Made by a program: the position numbers and the translations under genes. From Streptomyces sp. SID12501 (GTDB lineage Bacteria > Actinomycetota > Actinomycetes > Streptomycetales > Streptomycetaceae), in the NCBI RefSeq assembly GCF_010550245.1, contig NZ_JAAGLU010000009.1, positions 62,001 to 126,000 of the forward strand: a stretch of 64,000 bases of DNA. The letters are read 5' to 3'. The notes below the pieces were generated by a model. The model was not told the origin of the DNA. It saw nothing but the letters and a program-made list of their open reading frames with translations, and ran no database searches. Shown here in pieces: positions 60,307 to 64,000 of this stretch. Positions within the stretch are counted from its first letter, which is position 1. Every line of letters starts with the position of its first letter.

Positions 60307-61056
60307 TCAGTTGCGGTGGGGCCAGGCCGCGGTGGCGTGGTCGGGCTCCTCACCGGCGTACCGGGCGCAGGCGTCGGTGAGGACTTCGAGCAGGCTCAGC
60401 GGGTCGGGGAGGGCGAACTCCGGTCCACGCACCCAGTAGACGCCCTGCTCACCGGTCAACCGGGCGGGCGGTACGAGGACGTAGGACCCGCGGCAGTGCC
60501 AACGCAGGCCCGGATGCTCGTCCATGGTCTCGGGGTGGCAGTCCAGTTCGCAGGGCCACCACTCGTCCTCGTCGTCGGGGGTGCCGCGCGTGAGGGTGAA
60601 GAACAGGAGCCGTCCGTCGTCGCTCTCGGCGACGGGTCCGACCTCGATCCCGGCCCCGAGCAGTCGCTCCAGCGCCTCGCGGCCCGCTTCGAGAGGCACG
60701 TCGAGGACGTCGTGGACTATGCCGGTCGCGGTGATGAAGTTGGCCTGCGGCTGGTGCCTGGCCCAGCGCTCGATCTGGGCGCGGTCGGTGGTGGACTGCG
60801 TGTGCCAGGCGAAGGAGATCGGGTGCCGGGCGGGCATGGGACAGCCGACGCGGTCACAGGAACATCGGTAGGCGGAGGGGTGCGCGGCGGGCGCGATGGG
60901 CAGTCCGGCACGGGCGGCGGCGAGCAGCAGTTCCTCACGGCGCCCGCTCTCGGCGGCGGTGGCGGCGTCCGCCCGGGCATTCGTACGGCCTCCACGCAGC
61001 CACTGGAAGATCCTGCCCTGCCAGCCTGTCGTACTACCGCCGAACTCCGCGCTCAT
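60307..61056 (-). CDS. Chromosomal Prim-Pol-like protein, catalytic residues degraded
   Basis: ATG 61056 (MSAEFGGSTTGW) is chosen; longer frames have no supporting ribosome site. The 249-aa protein follows the Prim-Pol layout: helical start, Cys cluster YRCSCDRVGCPMPARHP (about 63-79), WARHQPQANFITATG, then HDVLDVPLEAGREALERLL where active primases have a DxD, and a DDGRLLFFTLTRG strand where a histidine is expected. Both metal and nucleotide ligands look lost. It is therefore probably a domesticated, non-catalytic relative. Confidence 0.75.
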   Translation of the reverse strand: MSAEFGGSTTGWQGRIFQWLRGGRTNARADAATAAESGRREELLLAAARAGLPIAPAAHPSAYRCSCDRVGCPMPARHPISFAWHTQSTTDRAQIERWARHQPQANFITATGIVHDVLDVPLEAGREALERLLGAGIEVGPVAESDDGRLLFFTLTRGTPDDEDEWWPCELDCHPETMDEHPGLRWHCRGSYVLVPPARLTGEQGVYWVRGPEFALPDPLSLLEVLTDACARYAGEEPDHATAAWPHRN

Positions 61057-61221
61057 GTATCGCCTCGCCTCGCTGCTGTTGTGCGGACAGCCTGCTCCAT
61101 GCTCCCACCATCCTGCGGTGTGGGAGGCCGGAGTCGACATCCGGGGTAGGGGGGACGAGGCGTACGGGGAGTGGAATAAACCGTTTTCAGGCTGATTAGC
61201 AGGATTTACCACCCACCACTT

Positions 61222-61893
61222 TCAGCCATTCCCGCTCCGGCCGTCGCCGGGTGCGGCGATCCCGCCCAGGGCGTAGTCGACAAGGGTGTCCGTGTACTCG
61301 TACGAGATCGGTCCGGTGCGCTGGAGCCAGCGCTGGGCGAGCGGGGAGACGAAGAGTTCGAGGGCGATACGGGGGTCGACGCCGGCCCGGACCTCCCCCG
61401 CGTCCTGGGCGGCGCGCAGTCGCTGGACGTAGAGCTGGAGGGAGGGTTCGAGCAGCCGGGCGACGAACCTGCGCCCGAGCTCCTCGTTGACGAGGCCTTC
61501 GGCGGCGAGGGCGCGGGAGGGGACCTCGAACGCGGGATCGAGCAGTTCGTCGACGGTGGCGCGCAGTACGGCCTTGAGGTCGGCGGCGAGATCACCGGTG
61601 TCCGGGATGGCGTACTGTCGCCCGGGCTGGGCGGCTTCGGCGGCCTGCTCGCTCAGATCGACGAAGGCCTCCATGAGCACGTCCCCTTTGGAGGCCCACC
61701 AGCGGTAGATGGTCTGCTTCCCGACGCCGGCCCGGGCGGCGATGCCCTCGATGGTCGTCTTCTGATACCCGACCTCGCCGACGAGCGCGAGTGCGGCACC
61801 GTAGATGGCGCGGCGGGACTTCTCACTGCGGCGGGTGGAGTCGGGGCCGGGTTTGGCTGGGGTGGGTTTGGCTGGGGTGGGCTTCTGGACCAT
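61222..61893 (-). CDS. TetR-family regulator
   Basis: This 223-aa protein has a low-complexity KPTPAKPTPAKPGP N terminus. Its TetR helix-turn-helix is RRAIYGAALALVGEVGYQKTTIEGIAARAGVGKQTIYRWWASKGDVLMEAF, followed by a TetR_C-type ligand domain (QYAIPDTGDLAADLKAVLRATVDELLDP). It is divergent from the DUF6243 gene, with palindromic sites in the shared 100-bp region. It likely represses itself and possibly that gene. Ligand unknown. Confidence 0.87.
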   Translation of the reverse strand: MVQKPTPAKPTPAKPGPDSTRRSEKSRRAIYGAALALVGEVGYQKTTIEGIAARAGVGKQTIYRWWASKGDVLMEAFVDLSEQAAEAAQPGRQYAIPDTGDLAADLKAVLRATVDELLDPAFEVPSRALAAEGLVNEELGRRFVARLLEPSLQLYVQRLRAAQDAGEVRAGVDPRIALELFVSPLAQRWLQRTGPISYEYTDTLVDYALGGIAAPGDGRSGNG

Positions 61894-61957
61894 TTCGGCA
61901 ATTTATCAGGTTGACAAGACGGAGCGTCTCGCCTCAGGGTGAGGTCGAACCGAACGA

Positions 61958-61980
61958 GACGATACGTTTCGTCAGAAACG
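61958..61980. promoter_or_regulatory. TetR-type operator between the regulator and DUF6243 gene
   Basis: GACGATACGTTTCGTC (61958-61973) is palindromic apart from one pair, and an overlapping CGTTTC-GTCA-GAAACG (61965-61980) also shows symmetry. The site is 14-36 bp upstream of the DUF6243 ATG, between divergent genes. Binding by the adjacent TetR is inferred. Confidence 0.6.
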
Positions 61981-61993
61981 AAGGAGATGGGTC

Positions 61994-62227
61994 ATGGCAC
62001 GAGGTGGCGGAAACATGCTCGGAGTCGGCGGCACCCGCAGCAACCTGGGCAAGGGCGCCCTGCGGGGCGGCGGCCGGGGCAAGCAGACGGGCGGCGGGGC
62101 CGACCCGCAGGCCCAGAAGCGGGAGCTGGTGCGCAAGCTGCAGGAGAAGCGCGCCGAGGAGGAGGGCGCACAGGAGAGCGCGCAGGACGGGCCTACGTCG
62201 GACGGGGCCGACCCGACGGCCGAGTGA
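61994..62227 (+). CDS. DUF6243-family small protein
   Basis: This 77-aa protein starts at ATG 61994 with AAGGAG upstream. It is Gly-rich and basic at the N terminus (ARGGGNMLGVGGTRSNLGKGALRGGGRGKQTGGGADPQ), followed by a charged helix (AQKRELVRKLQEKRAEEEGAQES). The layout fits DUF6243 proteins of Streptomyces. Function is unknown; the composition suggests a disordered nucleic-acid- or protein-binding role. It is divergent from a TetR gene. Confidence 0.75.
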   Translation: MARGGGNMLGVGGTRSNLGKGALRGGGRGKQTGGGADPQAQKRELVRKLQEKRAEEEGAQESAQDGPTSDGADPTAE

Positions 62228-62259
62228 CCGGGGCCGCTCACCGCAGTACCGGGGACCGC

Positions 62260-63345
62260 TCACCGCAGTACGGCCGCCAGCAGGTCGGTTCCGAGCGCCG
62301 TCAGGTCGGGCAGATTGAGGGTGTAGCGGACGTAACGGCCGTGCCGGCGGGCCGTGAGCAGGTCCGCGCGGCGCAGGACGGCGAGATGGCGGGAAACCTC
62401 CGGTGGTGAGAGGTCCCACACATGGGCCAGTTCACGGGTGGTGCGGGGACCGCGGGCCAGGGTGCGCAGCAGCCGCAGCCGTACCGGATGGGCGAGTGCC
62501 TCAAGCCGCAGGGTGACCGTTTCCAGCGGCACCGGCTCCGCCGGACCCGGCTCGGCCACGGGGTACTGGACCACCGGCTGCCAGCCGGGCGCGTGGACCG
62601 CGACCAGGTGCGGGCGGCCGAAGACGCTGGGGATGAAGGTGACTCCGGTGCCGTGGGCGGCGGTCGCCTTGTCCTGCAGCTTGTCGACGATGATGCAGTC
62701 GCCGTCCGGTGCCAGGGTGACCGCGCCGGAGACCGACGCGAGTGCCGCTCCGACGCCCTGGCGTTTCAACAGGTCGTTCTTCAGGCGCAGATCGGTCGCG
62801 AGCCGCACGGCGACGTCCGTCCAGGCGGCGTCGAAGAAGGCCTCGGCACACTGTTCGAGGGTGTCGCGCACCCGTGCCCGTACGGCGGCCGGGTCCGCGA
62901 GCAGGCGTTCCGCGAAGGCCTCCTGCCGTGCGCCGCGGGCCTGGGCCAGACCCAGGGCCCACTCGCGCGCGGTCGCGTCGGCGAGCGGCGACGGCGCGCC
63001 GAAGTGGACCCGGTTGCTGCCGCAGGTGGTGACGAGCGCGGCGGTCACATACGTCTCGTCGTCGATCCGGTCCACGTCGTCCAGCTCCTCGGCGAGGGTC
63101 GACCGGGGCCGGGCGGGGATCAGGAAGTCGGCCTGCGAGGAACGCCAGAGGAAGTCCGCCTCCCTGAGCCGCTCGGCCAGCTCCGGCCGCAGGCCCGCCC
63201 ACACGTCCGCGGCCCAGCCGGCGAGCTGCGGATGATGCCCGGGTTCGGCCAGCACGTGCAGCATCGCGGTCAGCTCGGCCAACGGGGAGGCGGCGAACCG
63301 CAGTCGCTCGGACGGCAGTCCGCTGATGTCGATGCGCAGCGTCAT
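62260..63345 (-). CDS. DUF5937/ArsR-type winged-helix regulator
   Basis: This 361-aa protein has an N-terminal domain typical of DUF5937 (SPLAELTAMLHVLAEPGHHPQLAGWAADV, TLAEELDDVDRIDDETYVTAAL). The C-terminal ArsR-like winged helix (about 285-355) is LEALAHPVRLRLLRTLARGPRTTRELAHVWDLSPPEVSRHLAVLRRADLLTARRHGRYVRYTL. It is divergent from an MFS gene across a long perfect palindrome. It probably represses that exporter and itself in response to an unknown ligand. Confidence 0.85.
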   Translation of the reverse strand: MTLRIDISGLPSERLRFAASPLAELTAMLHVLAEPGHHPQLAGWAADVWAGLRPELAERLREADFLWRSSQADFLIPARPRSTLAEELDDVDRIDDETYVTAALVTTCGSNRVHFGAPSPLADATAREWALGLAQARGARQEAFAERLLADPAAVRARVRDTLEQCAEAFFDAAWTDVAVRLATDLRLKNDLLKRQGVGAALASVSGAVTLAPDGDCIIVDKLQDKATAAHGTGVTFIPSVFGRPHLVAVHAPGWQPVVQYPVAEPGPAEPVPLETVTLRLEALAHPVRLRLLRTLARGPRTTRELAHVWDLSPPEVSRHLAVLRRADLLTARRHGRYVRYTLNLPDLTALGTDLLAAVLR

Positions 63346-63379
63346 CCGCCCATCATCGCTGGCCGGACGGCCGGCGACG

Positions 63380-63410
63380 GCGTCGGTTGACGGTGTCCGT
63401 CAACCGACGC
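63380..63410. promoter_or_regulatory. 31-bp perfect palindromic operator between divergent regulator and MFS
   Basis: Arms of 14 bp (63380-63393: GCGTCGGTTGACGG; 63397-63410: CCGTCAACCGACGC) flank TGT. The site is 34 bp from either start codon side, exactly where a dimeric regulator would control both genes. Binding by the DUF5937/ArsR-type protein is inferred from position. Confidence 0.8.
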
Positions 63411-63444
63411 GGCCGACCGGGCGGCCGTACGCACCGTTGACGCC

Positions 63445-64000
63445 ATGCCGACCACTACGGCCACCACGACCACCACGACCACCACGACCACCAGTACGAA
63501 GATCCGGCCCCGCGCCCTCGTCCGCGCCTCCGGAGGACCCCGCTATGCCGTCGCCCTGGCCGTGGACGCGCTCGGCACCGGCCTGCTGCGGCCCTTCCTG
63601 CTGCTCTACGGGGTGACGGTGCTGAGGCTGTCCGCGCCGGCCACCGGCGTCGCCATGACGGTCGGCATCGTCGCCGGACTGGTGTGCATGCCCGCGGTGG
63701 GCCGATGGCTGGACCGGGGCGCCCGCAGCACGGTCGTGGCGGCGTCGATGCTGGTGCGGGTACTGGGCGTGGCGCTGTTGCTGGCCACCCCGGCGGGGCA
63801 CATCGGGCTGTTCGCGACGGCGGCGCTCTTCCTCGGCATCGGCAACCAGACCTGGCCGGCCGCCCACGCGGCTCTCGTGGCCACGATCGCCCACGGCCGG
63901 GACCGCGACGCCGCCCTCGCGGCGGGCCGCGCCCTTCGTAACGCCGGCCTGGGCGTCGGCGCGCTCATCGCCACCGCGAGCCTGACGGGCGGCGCCGCCG
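63445..64000 (+). CDS. MFS transporter (partial, truncated by window end)
   Basis: ATG 63445 begins a frame open to the window edge (185 codons). The first 20 residues are a Thr run made by repeated ACC/ACG codons (MPTTTATTTTTTTTTTSTK). Membrane helices follow (YAVALAVDALGTGLLRPFLLLYGVTVL, GVAMTVGIVAGLVCMPAVGRWLDRGARS, LVRVLGVALLLATPAGHIGLFATAALFLGIG), consistent with the N-terminal half of an MFS exporter. It is divergent from the DUF5937 regulator across the palindrome and is probably its target. The C-terminal half is outside the window. Confidence 0.85.
   Translation, partial: MPTTTATTTTTTTTTTSTKIRPRALVRASGGPRYAVALAVDALGTGLLRPFLLLYGVTVLRLSAPATGVAMTVGIVAGLVCMPAVGRWLDRGARSTVVAASMLVRVLGVALLLATPAGHIGLFATAALFLGIGNQTWPAAHAALVATIAHGRDRDAALAAGRALRNAGLGVGALIATASLTGGAA

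Overview
The window is high-GC actinobacterial DNA, almost certainly a Streptomyces chromosome. The evidence is strong GC bias at third positions, many GTG starts, ATGA-overlapping operons, a SARP/AfsR-type regulator, DmdR/DtxR-style iron boxes, LAxTG cell-wall anchoring, and repeated Streptomyces-type intergenic elements. No rRNA gene, tRNA gene or CRISPR array was found.

Region 1 (1 to about 12.4 kb) is most of an actinomycete integrative and conjugative element (AICE). It begins inside a GntR repressor gene. Next come three copies of a palindromic operator and an rrn-like leader. A long rightward transfer operon follows: small proteins, an SpdB-like membrane protein, an FtsK/TraB DNA pump, a repeat cluster that may be the TraB recognition site, and Spd-type membrane proteins. 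The replication block has a compact C5-cytosine methyltransferase, a Prim-Pol, a DUF3987 protein and a noncoding stretch with nested inverted repeats. Xis and a tyrosine integrase close the element. The right boundary lies against the 3' end of a glutamine synthetase gene. The left boundary is outside the window.

Region 2 (12.4-28.4 kb) holds glnA2-like glutamine synthetase, a DUF3105/DUF305 pair, a secreted S53 protease, NAD+ synthetase, and a secreted GH54 arabinofuranosidase behind LacI-type operators. It then has a GNAT, a lipoprotein, an XRE/TPR regulator with a run of small genes cut by an IS5-family insertion, a DUF6584 gene and a DHFR-like reductase.

Region 3 (28.5-47.8 kb) is core and transport genes: two drug-type MFS exporters (one with its TetR regulator and operator), an EEP-family membrane protein, panB, a DrrAB-type ABC exporter facing an AfsR-like giant regulator, an M50 protease, an F420:NADP oxidoreductase, a sialidase-like protein, another MFS and a methionine aminopeptidase.

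Region 4 (47.9-60.3 kb) is an iron/heme island. It contains heme oxygenase under an iron box plus a second palindrome, two HtaA-domain surface proteins divergent from a HmuTUV heme importer with a shared iron box, and EfeO-EfeB-EfeU with a trailing lipoprotein. The likely flow is heme capture at the wall, import, ring opening by heme oxygenase, and recovery of free iron by EfeUOB. A PhzF-like gene sits inside the island.

Region 5 (60.3-64 kb) contains a chromosomal Prim-Pol-like protein with degraded catalytic motifs, a TetR regulator facing a DUF6243 gene, and a DUF5937/ArsR-type regulator divergent from a truncated MFS gene across a long perfect palindrome.
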